Source: Oscillospiraceae bacterium
GTDB taxonomy: Bacteria > Bacillota > Clostridia > Oscillospirales > Oscillospiraceae
NCBI GenBank assembly: GCA_017398725.1
Contig: JAFQFA010000002.1
Location: forward strand, 124,001-188,000
Length of the DNA: 64,000 nt
Direction of reading: 5' to 3'
Under the pieces are notes generated by a model. That model did no database searches, was not told the DNA's origin, and was given only the letters and a program-made list of their open reading frames with translations. Both the position numbers and the translations under genes were made by a program. The first letter of the stretch is position 1. Every line of letters begins with the position of its first letter. Positions 42,552-51,585 of the stretch are shown here, piece by piece.

Positions 42552-43967
42552 ATGTATCTTTATAATTCTCTGTCACACAAAAAAGAACTGTTCCAACCCA
42601 ATTCTCCGGATGTTGTAAAAATGTATACATGTGGTCCGACTGTTTATCATTATGCGCATATTGGCAACCTGCGGACTTATATTATGGAGGACGTACTTGA
42701 AAAGTCCCTTCGTTACATGGGCTATCATGTTAAGCGCGTCATGAACATCACGGATGTGGGCCACTTAGCATCCGATGCCGATACCGGTGAGGATAAGATG
42801 CTCAAGGGTGCAAAGCGAGAGAATAAGTCTGTCATGGAAATTGCCCAGTATTACACAGATGCATTTTTTGCTGATTGCAAAAAGCTCAATATTACGAAGC
42901 CTGAGATCGTGCAGCCCGCTACCGGCTGCATCCCGGAGTTTATCCGCATGGTAGAAGGGCTTCTGGAGAAGGGCTTTGCCTATGTTGCGGGCGGAAATGT
43001 GTATTTTGACACTTCCAAGCTGGAAAAATATTATGTTTTCAACGACCATGACGAGGAAGATCTCGCCATTGGCGTCCGTGAGGGCGTAGAGGAAGATACG
43101 AATAAGCGTAATAAGAATGACTTCGTTCTTTGGTTCACAAAATCCAAGTTTGAGGATCAGGCTCTTAAGTGGGAATCCCCTTGGGGTATTGGATACCCCG
43201 GATGGCATATTGAGTGCTCCGGCATTTCTATGAAATATTTGGGTGAGGATCTGGATATCCATGCCGGCGGTATTGATAATGCGTTCCCGCATCATACCAA
43301 CGAAATTGCCCAGTCTGAAAGCTTTATCGGCCATAAGTGGTGCAATTACTGGTTCCATGTGCATCACCTGAACAATGAAAGCGGTAAGATGTCCAAGTCC
43401 AAGGGCGAATTTTTGACCGTAAGTCTTTTGGAAGAAAAGGGCTATGATCCCATGGCGTACCGTCTGTTCTGCCTGCAGAGCCACTATCGACGCAATCTTG
43501 TATTTAGTTGGGAGAATTTGGATAATGCCGCACAGGCTTATCAGAAGCTTGTAGCAAAGATTGCCACGCTGGAAGATAAGGGCGATGTGGATACTGCTGC
43601 GTTGGAGAGCTTGAAGGAGCGCTTTGCCGGCGCACTGAACGGCGACTTGAACACATCTCTGGCAGTGACTGCACTGTATGATGTGTTGAAGGCCAAAACG
43701 ACCGATGCAACAAAGCTTGCCGCCATTGCGGATTTTGAACAGGTGCTTTGCCTGAACCTTTTGCAGGCAGCCAAATTGCTGCGGGATAAGCAGGCCGAAG
43801 AAGCTGCTGCCTCTGCCGATCCGGAGATCGATGCATTGGTGGAAGCCAGAACGGTTGCCAAGAAAGCAAAGAATTATGCAGAAGCTGACCGTATTCGTGA
43901 TGAACTGAAAGCTCGGGGTATTGAGATCATTGATACACCCCAAGGTGCAAAGTGGAGAAAAGTATGA
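42552..43967 (+). CDS. cysS: Cysteinyl-tRNA synthetase
   Basis: A 471-residue class I synthetase that charges tRNA-Cys. It shows TCGPTVYHYAHIGNLRTYI (HIGH motif with zinc Cys), the KKL-containing body, zinc ligands in GWHIECSGISMKYLGEDLDIHAGG and PHHTNE, and KMSKSKG. The C-terminal helical part ends with the DALIA-like KAKNYAEADRIRDELKARGI. ATG 42552 has GGAGG eight bases upstream; an in-frame ATG 15 bases before is less fit. The upstream T-box controls it by tRNA-Cys charging. polA overlaps its stop by four bases. Confidence 0.98.
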   Translation: MYLYNSLSHKKELFQPNSPDVVKMYTCGPTVYHYAHIGNLRTYIMEDVLEKSLRYMGYHVKRVMNITDVGHLASDADTGEDKMLKGAKRENKSVMEIAQYYTDAFFADCKKLNITKPEIVQPATGCIPEFIRMVEGLLEKGFAYVAGGNVYFDTSKLEKYYVFNDHDEEDLAIGVREGVEEDTNKRNKNDFVLWFTKSKFEDQALKWESPWGIGYPGWHIECSGISMKYLGEDLDIHAGGIDNAFPHHTNEIAQSESFIGHKWCNYWFHVHHLNNESGKMSKSKGEFLTVSLLEEKGYDPMAYRLFCLQSHYRRNLVFSWENLDNAAQAYQKLVAKIATLEDKGDVDTAALESLKERFAGALNGDLNTSLAVTALYDVLKAKTTDATKLAAIADFEQVLCLNLLQAAKLLRDKQAEEAAASADPEIDALVEARTVAKKAKNYAEADRIRDELKARGIEIIDTPQGAKWRKV

Positions 43968-46495
43968 AACTTTTAATTCTGGATGGAAACAGTGTTATTA
44001 ACAGAGCCTATTACGGCGTGAAACCGCTGACCACCCGGGACGGGTTTTATACCCATGCGATTTACGGCTTTTTAAATATCCTTGAACGGATGGAAAAAGA
44101 AGAACAACCGGAGGCGGTTTGCGTCGCTTTTGATCTTCACGGACCAACATTCCGGCATGAGATGTACGATGGCTATAAGGCCACCCGTCACGCCATGGAT
44201 GAGGAACTTGCCATGCAGCTTCCTGTGATGAAGCAGGTTTTGCAGGCGATGAATATTCCGATTTATGAATGTCAGGGCTGGGAAGCAGATGATGTGATCG
44301 GTACCGTTGGGCGCATTTGCGGTCAGAAGGACTGGGATTGCGTTATCGTTACCGGCGACCGAGACAGTTTGCAGTTGATCGATGAACATGTACAGGTTAA
44401 GCTGGTGATATCCCGTCCGGGTAACACCACTGCCACATTGTACGATCAGGCAAAGTTTCGGGAGGAGTACGGCTTTGCGCCGCCCCACATGGTGGACCTG
44501 AAGGCATTGATGGGCGATTCTTCCGATAACATCCCCGGTGTGCCCGGTGTAGGACCGAAAACGGCTACGGATCTTCTTTTGAAATTTGGCTCATTGGACG
44601 GTGTATATGCCAATTTGGATGATGAATCCATTCGTCCCAAGCTTCGGGAAAAGCTGACCAATGAAAAAGAAAAAGCCTATCTTTCTTACGACTTAGCTAC
44701 CATCCGCACCAATGCGCCCATTGTATTTGAGCCGAAGGATGCCATTGTGCAGCCTTATAACCGTCAAGAGCTTTACAAGCTGTTTACCCGTTTGGAATTT
44801 GTGCGGCTGATCGATAAATACGGTCTGCGAGGCGTTCAGATCGAGGATGTTCCGCCTAAGGTGGAGGTGGTTCGCTTGGAAAAATCGGATACTCTGCCAG
44901 AAAAATGTCAACGCTATGCAATGTATATTGCACCGGACGGATCTGTCGGTATTGCGTGGTGTGGCGGTGTATATTCCATGACACCTATGGAATTAATGAT
45001 GCATGCGGATTTCTTCGGTCAGCAGGCACAGGTTATTTGCCATGACAGTAAAGCATCCATGCACCGCTTGGACGCTATGGGAATCCATTGTTCCGAGATT
45101 ACCTTTGATACGGCACTGGCAGCTTATGATTTGAATCCTTCTCAGTCAGACTACCCGGTTTCAAAACTGGCAACTACTTTTTTAGGTGTTTCTGTTGAGG
45201 ATGGAGATGCTGTTGGCTGTGCGCAGGCATTGTGGAATCTGGAACCGATTCTGACAGAGCAACTAAAGGCACAGGGCATGCTTGAACTGTACCGGAATAT
45301 TGAACTTCCTCTTTGCGCTGTGCTTTACCGAATGGAAAAAGAGGGCGTTGCGATTGATTCTGTCCAGCTGGAGCAATTCTCTCAAATGCTTACGCAACGA
45401 ATTGCTGATTGTGAATCGCTGATTTTCAGTTATTCCGGTGGACCTTTTAATATCAATTCCACCAAGCAGCTGGGAGAGCTACTCTTTGAAAAATTAGGTC
45501 TTCCGGTCCAGAAGAAGACGAAAACAGGATACTCAACCAATGCGGATGTCTTGGAAAAGCTGCGCCTGCACCATCCGATCATTCCGGCAATTATGGATTA
45601 CCGAATGCTTACAAAGCTCAAATCCACTTATGCGGATGGGCTTATGAAGGTCATCGGTGAGGATGGTAGGATCCGCACAACCTTTCAAAACTTGGTGACA
45701 GCTACCGGACGGCTGTCATCCTCTGAACCGAATTTGCAGAACATCCCTGTTCGCACTGATTTAGGCGCTGAGATCCGCAAAATGTTTATCCCAAAACCCG
45801 GCTGTGTGTTGGTAGATGCGGACTACAGCCAGATCGAATTGCGTGTTCTTGCCCATATTGCGGATGATGCAGTGATGCGGGATGCTTTTGCGCAGAATTT
45901 GGATATCCACACCGTTACGGCATCCCAAGTGTTTGGCGTGCCGGTGCAGGAGGTTACTGCGCTACAGCGCCGCCATGCAAAAGCGGTGAATTTTGGGATT
46001 GTTTATGGCATCTCAGAATTTTCCCTTTCGGAGGATATCGGTGTCAGCCGTTATGAGGCAAAGGCATATATTGATAATTACCTGTCTAAATACCGCGGCG
46101 TGAAAGCCTATATGAAGCAGGTGGTGGAAAATGCCAGAACAGCAGGATATACGCAAACGATTTATGGCAGGCGCAGATATATCCCGGAATTGAAAAGCAG
46201 TAATTTTAATGTCCGTCAGGGTGCAGAACGAATTGCTCTGAATACGCCGATACAGGGTTCTGCAGCGGATTTGATTAAGCTGGCTATGATCCGCGTGGAT
46301 GACGCGCTCCGCAGTCAATACCCGGAGGCAAAGCTGATTTTGCAGGTTCACGATGAATTGATCGTTGAATGCCCGGAGAAAATTGCACCGCAGGTTGCAG
46401 AGCTTGTCAGTAAACAGATGCAGCAGGTTGCCAGTCTCACCGTCCCGCTGATCGCGGAGGCAAAGTGGGGCAAAAGCTGGTATGAGGCAAAATAA
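43964..46495 (+). CDS. polA: DNA polymerase I
   Basis: An 843-residue polymerase. Order: 5' nuclease domain (residues 1-290, with GWEADDVIGT, VTGDRDSLQL, GDSSDNIPGVPGVGPKTA), a degenerate 3'-5' exonuclease (about 310-460; the usual first acidic pair is absent, though ICHDSKA remains), and the polymerase with DADYSQIELRVLAHI, RRHAKAVNFGIVYG and QVHDELIVE. The missing proofreading acid residues are common in Gram-positive polymerases. The ATG at 43964 overlaps the cysS stop (ATGA). It fills gaps after excision repair and Okazaki processing, and joins cysS in one transcript. Confidence 0.97.
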   Translation: MKLLILDGNSVINRAYYGVKPLTTRDGFYTHAIYGFLNILERMEKEEQPEAVCVAFDLHGPTFRHEMYDGYKATRHAMDEELAMQLPVMKQVLQAMNIPIYECQGWEADDVIGTVGRICGQKDWDCVIVTGDRDSLQLIDEHVQVKLVISRPGNTTATLYDQAKFREEYGFAPPHMVDLKALMGDSSDNIPGVPGVGPKTATDLLLKFGSLDGVYANLDDESIRPKLREKLTNEKEKAYLSYDLATIRTNAPIVFEPKDAIVQPYNRQELYKLFTRLEFVRLIDKYGLRGVQIEDVPPKVEVVRLEKSDTLPEKCQRYAMYIAPDGSVGIAWCGGVYSMTPMELMMHADFFGQQAQVICHDSKASMHRLDAMGIHCSEITFDTALAAYDLNPSQSDYPVSKLATTFLGVSVEDGDAVGCAQALWNLEPILTEQLKAQGMLELYRNIELPLCAVLYRMEKEGVAIDSVQLEQFSQMLTQRIADCESLIFSYSGGPFNINSTKQLGELLFEKLGLPVQKKTKTGYSTNADVLEKLRLHHPIIPAIMDYRMLTKLKSTYADGLMKVIGEDGRIRTTFQNLVTATGRLSSSEPNLQNIPVRTDLGAEIRKMFIPKPGCVLVDADYSQIELRVLAHIADDAVMRDAFAQNLDIHTVTASQVFGVPVQEVTALQRRHAKAVNFGIVYGISEFSLSEDIGVSRYEAKAYIDNYLSKYRGVKAYMKQVVENARTAGYTQTIYGRRRYIPELKSSNFNVRQGAERIALNTPIQGSAADLIKLAMIRVDDALRSQYPEAKLILQVHDELIVECPEKIAPQVAELVSKQMQQVASLTVPLIAEAKWGKSWYEAK

Positions 46496-46935
46496 TGGAA
46501 ATTGTTAAAATGGATCTATGCCACGCATCCCAAGTGGCGGAATTGGAAAAACAATGCTTTTCTGACCCTTGGAGTCTGAATGCTGTGACCGGTGAAATCA
46601 CAAATCCTTTGTCGTTGTGGCTGGTGGCGCTGAATGGCGAAAAGGTCATCGGCTATATTGGCAGCCAAAGTGTATTAGGGGAAGCGGATATGATGAACCT
46701 TGCTGTGTGCCCTGACGGCCGCAGTAACGGTGTTGGGCAAGCCCTTGTGCAGGCGCTCATAGATGCCCTTGTTGGCGCTGGTGTTTCCCGTCTAACCTTG
46801 GAGGTGCGCGTATCAAATACGCCTGCAATCCGTCTTTATGAAAAGCTGGGTTTTCAAACCATTGGGCGCAGACCGAATTATTATTATCATCCTAAAGAGG
46901 ATGCGTTGATCATGGGAAAGGAGCTGCCTGCATGA
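46495..46935 (+). CDS. rimI: Ribosomal-protein-alanine N-acetyltransferase (RimI)
   Basis: A 146-residue GNAT acetyltransferase. Acetyl-CoA binding is in DGRSNGVGQALVQALID, with the RimI-type LEVRVSNTPAIRLYEKLGFQ in the second half. RimI acetylates the N terminus of ribosomal protein S18, though Gram-positive homologues may differ. The ATG shares a base with the polA stop, and the next gene, tsaD, overlaps its end by 4 bases. The rimI-tsaD pair is widespread; tsaB and tsaE are not adjacent here. Confidence 0.93.
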   Translation: MEIVKMDLCHASQVAELEKQCFSDPWSLNAVTGEITNPLSLWLVALNGEKVIGYIGSQSVLGEADMMNLAVCPDGRSNGVGQALVQALIDALVGAGVSRLTLEVRVSNTPAIRLYEKLGFQTIGRRPNYYYHPKEDALIMGKELPA

Positions 46936-47948
46936 ACATCCTTGCAGTGGAATCATCCTGCGACGAAACGGCGGTGGCCGTTGTAAAAGACGGCAGAACT
47001 GTTTTATCGGACTGCATCGCTTCTCAGGTGGCACTTCACCGGGAGTATGGCGGTGTCGTTCCGGAGATCGCATCCAGAAAGCATATTGAAGCGATATACG
47101 GCTTGGCAGACGAAGCATTGGTTAAGGCTGGAATCCAAAGAGAGAATATTGATGCGGTTGCAGTGACTTATGCCCCGGGCTTGATCGGCGCTGTTCTGGT
47201 TGGGGTTAATTTTGCAAAGGCGGCTGCAATGGCGCTGAATAAACCTTTGATCCCAGTACATCACATCAAGGGACACATTGCTGCAAATTATTTGGCATAC
47301 TCGGAATTGGAACCTCCTTTTCTGTGCCTTGTGGTTTCCGGCGGACACACTATGCTGGTGGATGTGCAGGATTATACAAAAATGAAGATTTTGGGGACTA
47401 CTTTGGATGATGCGGCAGGGGAGTGCTTTGATAAAGTGGCACGAGTGCTGGGTATGCCTTATCCCGGTGGCGCAGCATTGGATCGCTGTGCAAAACTTGG
47501 GGACGAAGCAAAGTATGTTCTTCCGAGATCAAAACCCGGCGAAAACCCCTATGATATGAGTTTCTCCGGATTGAAGACAGCCTCTTTGAATTTGATTCAC
47601 CATGCACAGCAGGTGGGCGAGGAATTGGATGTTAACAGCCTTTGCGCCGGCTTTAGCGCGGCTGTATCGGATACGTTGCTTCCGAGAGTAAAGATGGCGT
47701 TGGATCAAACCGGTTATACCAAATTAGCGGTGGCCGGGGGTGTAGCTGCAAACAGTCGCATACGAGGCGATATTGAGACACTGGCACATGAAAAAAACAT
47801 TCTGGTTTACCTACCGCCCCTTCATCTTTGCGGTGACAATGCCGCAATGATTGGTGCGCAGGGATACTATGAATTTCTTGCCGGAAACGTGGCAGATATG
47901 TCGTTAAATGCCTATGCAACGAAGTCTATTATTGGGGAAGAAATGTAA
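46932..47948 (+). CDS. tsaD: tRNA N6-threonylcarbamoyladenosine transferase
   Basis: A 338-residue Kae1/TsaD protein that makes t6A37 in tRNAs reading ANN codons together with TsaB and TsaE. It shows VESSCDETAVAVV, the metal site HHIKGHIAANY, VVSGGHTMLV, FSGLKTASLN and GGVAANSRIRG. Length is normal. The ATG overlaps the rimI stop by four bases. It is the last gene of the cysS-polA-rimI-tsaD series, followed by a hairpin. Confidence 0.97.
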   Translation: MNILAVESSCDETAVAVVKDGRTVLSDCIASQVALHREYGGVVPEIASRKHIEAIYGLADEALVKAGIQRENIDAVAVTYAPGLIGAVLVGVNFAKAAAMALNKPLIPVHHIKGHIAANYLAYSELEPPFLCLVVSGGHTMLVDVQDYTKMKILGTTLDDAAGECFDKVARVLGMPYPGGAALDRCAKLGDEAKYVLPRSKPGENPYDMSFSGLKTASLNLIHHAQQVGEELDVNSLCAGFSAAVSDTLLPRVKMALDQTGYTKLAVAGGVAANSRIRGDIETLAHEKNILVYLPPLHLCGDNAAMIGAQGYYEFLAGNVADMSLNAYATKSIIGEEM

Positions 47949-47951
47949 AAT

Positions 47952-47975
47952 GAAGGAGGCCATACGGCCTCCTTC
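47952..47975 (+). terminator. Terminator-like hairpin after tsaD
   Basis: A 10-bp perfect stem GAAGGAGGCC / GGCCTCCTTC with loop ATAC. The following GTCCTTTGATT is only moderately T-rich. Confidence 0.7.
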
Positions 47976-48115
47976 GTCCTTTGATTAGATTGCAATATAC
48001 ACTGGATATTCCGTTTTTTAAATGCGATATATATGTTTTCTACGGCGAAAAGTTTGAACTTTAACTAATATTGGGATATTTGATCTATTTTAGGGTAGGT
48101 ACAGGGAAAAATATA

Positions 48116-48145
48116 TGTGGAAAAACCTGTGGAAACTGTGTATAA
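48116..48145 (+). other. Cluster of three DnaA-box-like sites
   Basis: TGTGGAAAA (48116-48124), TGTGGAAAC (48128-48136) and TGTGTATAA (48137-48145) lie in the same direction and each differs by one or two bases from the DnaA box TGTGGATAA. An AT-rich stretch (TATATGCATATTCTGGTTATTTTTTC) follows. The gap 47949-48275 is 327 bases; apart from the hairpin and this cluster it is AT-rich with no gene. No dnaA or rpmH is near, so an origin is not supported. Confidence 0.55.
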
Positions 48146-48275
48146 CTATATGCATATTCTGGTTATTTTTTCTGTTTGTTTCTGCCTTGCGTGTTATTGA
48201 AAAGAAAGAAAATTATTTTTTCTGTCATTTTTCTTGCATTTTTCGGTTAATGCATTGGACGGGAGGGTGCGCTGA

Positions 48276-48740
48276 ATGCTTTTGAAATTTCAAAAAATTC
48301 GTAAGGTGGATATTGCGCAAATTTTTCGTGTCTATCGAGAGTCTATTGATCGGGAATATCGTGATTCTAAAGATTGCAACTGTCCTGAAGAAGCGTTCTA
48401 TGAAGATTTGCGCCATTTCTTTTCTGTGTCTGGTGCCATCCTTGGAGTGTGGTGTGCGGACGGGGTGTACATGGCATCTTTGCGCTTAGAACCATACCGG
48501 GACGGATACTTAATTTCATGCCTTGAGACAGCGCCGAACTGCCGCAGAAGAGGCTATGCCAGCATGCTGTTGTCTCAACTGATGGAACAATTTCCCGGTT
48601 CCTATTATGCACATATTGATAAGAAAAATAGACCATCCTTATTGCTCCACGCAAAACTCGGGTTTGAGGTCATTTCTGATCATGCTGTTTATGTAGATGG
48701 ATCTGTGTTTACAAGCAGTTATACTTTGAAAAAATGTTAA
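48276..48740 (+). CDS. GNAT family N-acetyltransferase
   Basis: A 154-residue acetyltransferase. The acetyl-CoA site is TAPNCRRRGYASMLLSQLM (R-R-x-G-Y/A pattern), and the end has LHAKLGFEVISDHAVYVDGS. The substrate is unknown; the aromatic/basic N terminus is not diagnostic. The ATG at 48276 has GGGAGG about 12 bases upstream. It faces the aro operon end, with a strong bidirectional terminator between. Confidence 0.85.
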   Translation: MLLKFQKIRKVDIAQIFRVYRESIDREYRDSKDCNCPEEAFYEDLRHFFSVSGAILGVWCADGVYMASLRLEPYRDGYLISCLETAPNCRRRGYASMLLSQLMEQFPGSYYAHIDKKNRPSLLLHAKLGFEVISDHAVYVDGSVFTSSYTLKKC

Positions 48741-48773
48741 AACCGGTGCAGTTTGAACTGCACCGGTTTTTAT
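48739..48773. terminator. Bidirectional terminator between the acetyltransferase and the aro operon
   Basis: A long perfect inverted repeat AAAACCGGTGCAGT / ACTGCACCGGTTTT with a TTGA loop, flanked by T and A runs on the two strands. Confidence 0.92.
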
Positions 48774-49204
48774 TACGATTTATTATTTACTAAATATTCG
48801 ATTGCCTGTCTGTAGCCGTCCAAGCCTTGGCCTTTGATTGTGTGCGCGCAGGCAAGACCTGCATAGGAGATCTGGCGAAAGGCTTCCCGGGAATCCACAT
48901 CGGAAATATGCACCTCTACAGCCGGTATGGATACCGATTTTAAAGCATCCAGAATCGCGATGGATGTGTGTGTATATGCTGCCGGATTAATAACGATACC
49001 TTCATATACACCGTAGGCCTGTTGGATCTTGTCAACGATATAGCCTTCATGATTGGATTGATATTGATCGACCTGAATATTCAAATCAGCAGCCGTTTTA
49101 TCCAACAACGCCAGCAGGTCATGGAAGGTATTTGCTCCGTAAATGCCGGGTTCCCGTATGCCCAGCATATTGATGTTGGGACCGTTGATTACAAGGATCT
49201 TCAT
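48773..49204 (-). CDS. aroQ: 3-dehydroquinate dehydratase, type II
   Basis: A 143-residue type II dehydroquinase, third step of the shikimate pathway. Family signatures: LVINGPNINMLGIREPGIYG with the catalytic Tyr, QSNHEGYIVDKI, NPAAYTHTSIAI and VEVHISDVDSREAFR with the catalytic His. It is the last gene of the operon. Its ATG shares one base with the stop of the aroE-aroK gene, with AAAGGAG upstream. Confidence 0.97.
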   Translation of the reverse strand: MKILVINGPNINMLGIREPGIYGANTFHDLLALLDKTAADLNIQVDQYQSNHEGYIVDKIQQAYGVYEGIVINPAAYTHTSIAILDALKSVSIPAVEVHISDVDSREAFRQISYAGLACAHTIKGQGLDGYRQAIEYLVNNKS

Positions 49205-50430
49205 TATGTCTTCTCCTTTTCAAAATACCGGAGGATCTCCTGAACAGTGGACATCGGGTCGGTGTTATTGTCCACAGAACAATCGCTAAATTTCTGATAT
49301 AGCGGACGCCGGTGCATATACATGTCCTCCATGGTATTTACTTGAGACAATGGACGACCGTCAACAGCTAAATTGCGGATATTGCGTTGCAGCCAAATGA
49401 TTTTTCCGTTTTGGTGCAAAAGGGGGTAGTTTTCCGGACGGGTAACGCATCCACCACCGGTCGAGATCACAGCGCCGGATATCTTGCAGATCTCAGATAG
49501 AACCTGCGTTTCCAGTGACCGAAATCCGGGTTCTCCTTGTGTGGCAAAGATTTCGGGAATGGAGATTCCGGCTTTTTCTTCTATGATCCGGTCCGCATCC
49601 ATAAAGGGACGGTTTAATTTTTGAGCTAGCAGTGAACCAACGGTTGTTTTACCACAACCCGGCATGCCAATTAGAATAATGTTTTCCATCTCAAAACAGA
49701 TGCAGTGGTGAATCCTTTGAATGACTTGATATGGAATGTGTTTGCCGGTAAACCATTCGGAGCTTTCTTTGGCCTGTGCGACAAGCATCCACAAACCGTT
49801 TTCGCAGGGAATATTCCGCCGCTGGGCTTGCTGAAGCAGCTGCGTGTTTGCGGGATTGTAGATTAGATCAAGAACACAGGAAAGACTGTCAAATTTATCC
49901 AACGAAAGGATTGATTCCTCAGTCTCTGGATACATACCCACTGGGGTTGCATTCACAATAATCGCTGCATCAGAGTGGCGGTCCAAATTTTGATAGTTGT
50001 CAGGTCCGGATCTGGAAACGGTAACAACACGGGCCCCCATTTCTGTTAAAACAGCAACGGCAGTTGCTGATGCACCACCGCTACCAAGCACCAAGGCTTT
50101 CTTTCCGGTGACAGAGATACCACATTTTTCTATCATGGATTGAAAACCAAAGTAATCGGTATTGTGACCAATCAGTTTTCCGTTTTTCCGAACCAATGTA
50201 TTTACAGCGCCCAGCTGTTTTGCTCGTGGCGACAGTTCGTCACAATAATCGATCACGGCCTTTTTATAAGGGATCGTTACATTTAAGCCGTCAAAATCGC
50301 TTTTTGTTAAAAAGGATTCCAAATCTTCCGGTTCAACTTCATACAGGTTGTATCTGTAATCACCCAAGGAAGCATGAATTTGCGGAGAGTAACTGTGGGA
50401 CAGTTTTCTGCCTAGCAAACCGCATTGCAT
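49204..50430 (-). CDS. Fused shikimate dehydrogenase - shikimate kinase
   Basis: A 408-residue bifunctional protein. Residues 1-245 are AroE: GLLGRKLSHSYSPQIH, the catalytic VTIPYKKAVI (Lys), GAVNTLV, NTDYFGF and the nucleotide-binding LGSGGASATAVAV. From about residue 249 the chain restarts as AroK: MENIILIGMPGCGKTTVGSLL (Walker A), DADRIIEEKAGISIPEIF and STGGGCVTR, ending near 408. It thus reduces dehydroshikimate and phosphorylates shikimate in one chain. Fusions of this pair occur in some clostridia. I see no strong ribosome site at the internal Met. Start ATG 50430 directly follows the pheA stop. Confidence 0.95.
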   Translation of the reverse strand: MQCGLLGRKLSHSYSPQIHASLGDYRYNLYEVEPEDLESFLTKSDFDGLNVTIPYKKAVIDYCDELSPRAKQLGAVNTLVRKNGKLIGHNTDYFGFQSMIEKCGISVTGKKALVLGSGGASATAVAVLTEMGARVVTVSRSGPDNYQNLDRHSDAAIIVNATPVGMYPETEESILSLDKFDSLSCVLDLIYNPANTQLLQQAQRRNIPCENGLWMLVAQAKESSEWFTGKHIPYQVIQRIHHCICFEMENIILIGMPGCGKTTVGSLLAQKLNRPFMDADRIIEEKAGISIPEIFATQGEPGFRSLETQVLSEICKISGAVISTGGGCVTRPENYPLLHQNGKIIWLQRNIRNLAVDGRPLSQVNTMEDMYMHRRPLYQKFSDCSVDNNTDPMSTVQEILRYFEKEKT

Positions 50431-51573
50431 TTAAACCACCTCTGAGTAGCTTCCCAAATATTTGAACTCTTCGCACAGGTCATCGAGCTCACACATAAGC
50501 TGCACAAATTCTTCTGAATAGATAGAAGTCTCCAAATCAAAGTAGAACATGAATTCAAAATCCCGGTCGGGAAGCGGACGAGATTCCAGCTTGATCACAT
50601 TAATGCCCAATACATACATCCGCGCAAGAACTTTATACAACGCACCGGGCTTATGGGGGAGGATCATCATGATGCTTGTCTTATCGGCACCGGGGTAAAT
50701 CTCCAAATTTTTGCTGATGCAAATGAAACGGGTTCGGTTATTGCCTTCATCTTGAATGGAAACAGCGAGGCAGGAAAGACCGTATAACTCCTCGCAGGCA
50801 TGGCTGGAAATTGCAGCCACATCACTACGCAGAGATTTTGATACCATTTCAGCTGCAACAGCGGTATTCTCAACAGGGATAATTTTGGCGTTGGGCATTT
50901 TCTTGAGGAATTCGCCGCATTGATTGATTGCTTGCTCGTGGGAATAAATTTCGGTTATATTTTCCAGCTTTGTTCCGGGCTTTGCTAAAAGATTATGATC
51001 GATCTTTAAGCGGAATGTGCGGACAATGGAGAAATTATGGTGAATCATCAGGTCGTAGACCTTCTTAACAGAGCCGGCAGTCGAATTTTCGATTGGGAGA
51101 ATGCCGTATTGGCACAGCCCCTGCTCGATCGCATGAAACACACCGTCAAAATTCTTAAAATACATGATCATAGGCGCCTTGAATATTTTTTCGCATGCGA
51201 TCTGCGCGTAGGCACCTTCTACGCCCTGACAGGCAACCATTGGTGTTTGAGGAAACAGCTTTGGCGTATTTTCAATAGAGTCGGTAATCTTACTGTAAAG
51301 TTTGGTTGTTTCTGTGGTGCGCTTTTGCTGGTAACTTCTGCTTAACTCAAAGAGCATGGAATAGAGTACACGCGTATAATTTGCCATTTCCGGACCGGCT
51401 TTTTGCGCAACACTTTGCAGCACTTCCCGTTCTCTGGCGGGTACAAAAATCGGGAGATTGTTTTCTTTTTTGTAATCCGCGACTTGTGCGGCAATCTCCA
51501 TACGTGCGGTAAAAAGTTTAACAAGATCAGTGTCGATCTTGTCTATTTCTTTTCGCAATTCATTCAAATCCAT
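50431..51573 (-). CDS. pheA: Bifunctional chorismate mutase / prephenate dehydratase (P-protein)
   Basis: A 380-residue enzyme that turns chorismate to prephenate and then phenylpyruvate. Residues 1-85: chorismate mutase (AroQ fold, LRKEIDKIDTDLVKLFTAR). Residues about 113-290: dehydratase (ACQGVEGAYAQIAC, ILPIENSTAGSV, DEGNNRTRF with the TRF motif). Residues about 300-375: ACT domain with KLESRPLPDRDFEF, the ESRP motif that senses Phe in relatives, so feedback by Phe is expected. ATG 51573 with GGAG eight bases upstream is preferred to the GTG at 51582. Confidence 0.97.
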   Translation of the reverse strand: MDLNELRKEIDKIDTDLVKLFTARMEIAAQVADYKKENNLPIFVPAREREVLQSVAQKAGPEMANYTRVLYSMLFELSRSYQQKRTTETTKLYSKITDSIENTPKLFPQTPMVACQGVEGAYAQIACEKIFKAPMIMYFKNFDGVFHAIEQGLCQYGILPIENSTAGSVKKVYDLMIHHNFSIVRTFRLKIDHNLLAKPGTKLENITEIYSHEQAINQCGEFLKKMPNAKIIPVENTAVAAEMVSKSLRSDVAAISSHACEELYGLSCLAVSIQDEGNNRTRFICISKNLEIYPGADKTSIMMILPHKPGALYKVLARMYVLGINVIKLESRPLPDRDFEFMFYFDLETSIYSEEFVQLMCELDDLCEEFKYLGSYSEVV

Positions 51574-51585
51574 AGCTATCACTCC

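Noticed and set aside
44880-45250. Damaged proofreading domain in polA
   Set aside because: Loss of the 3'-5' exonuclease acidic residues is common in Gram-positive DNA polymerase I and is not specific to this genome.
48060-48275. A replication origin
   Set aside because: DnaA-like boxes are present, but no dnaA, dnaN, recF or rpmH lies near and the flanking genes do not suggest an origin. Kept only as a DnaA-box cluster.
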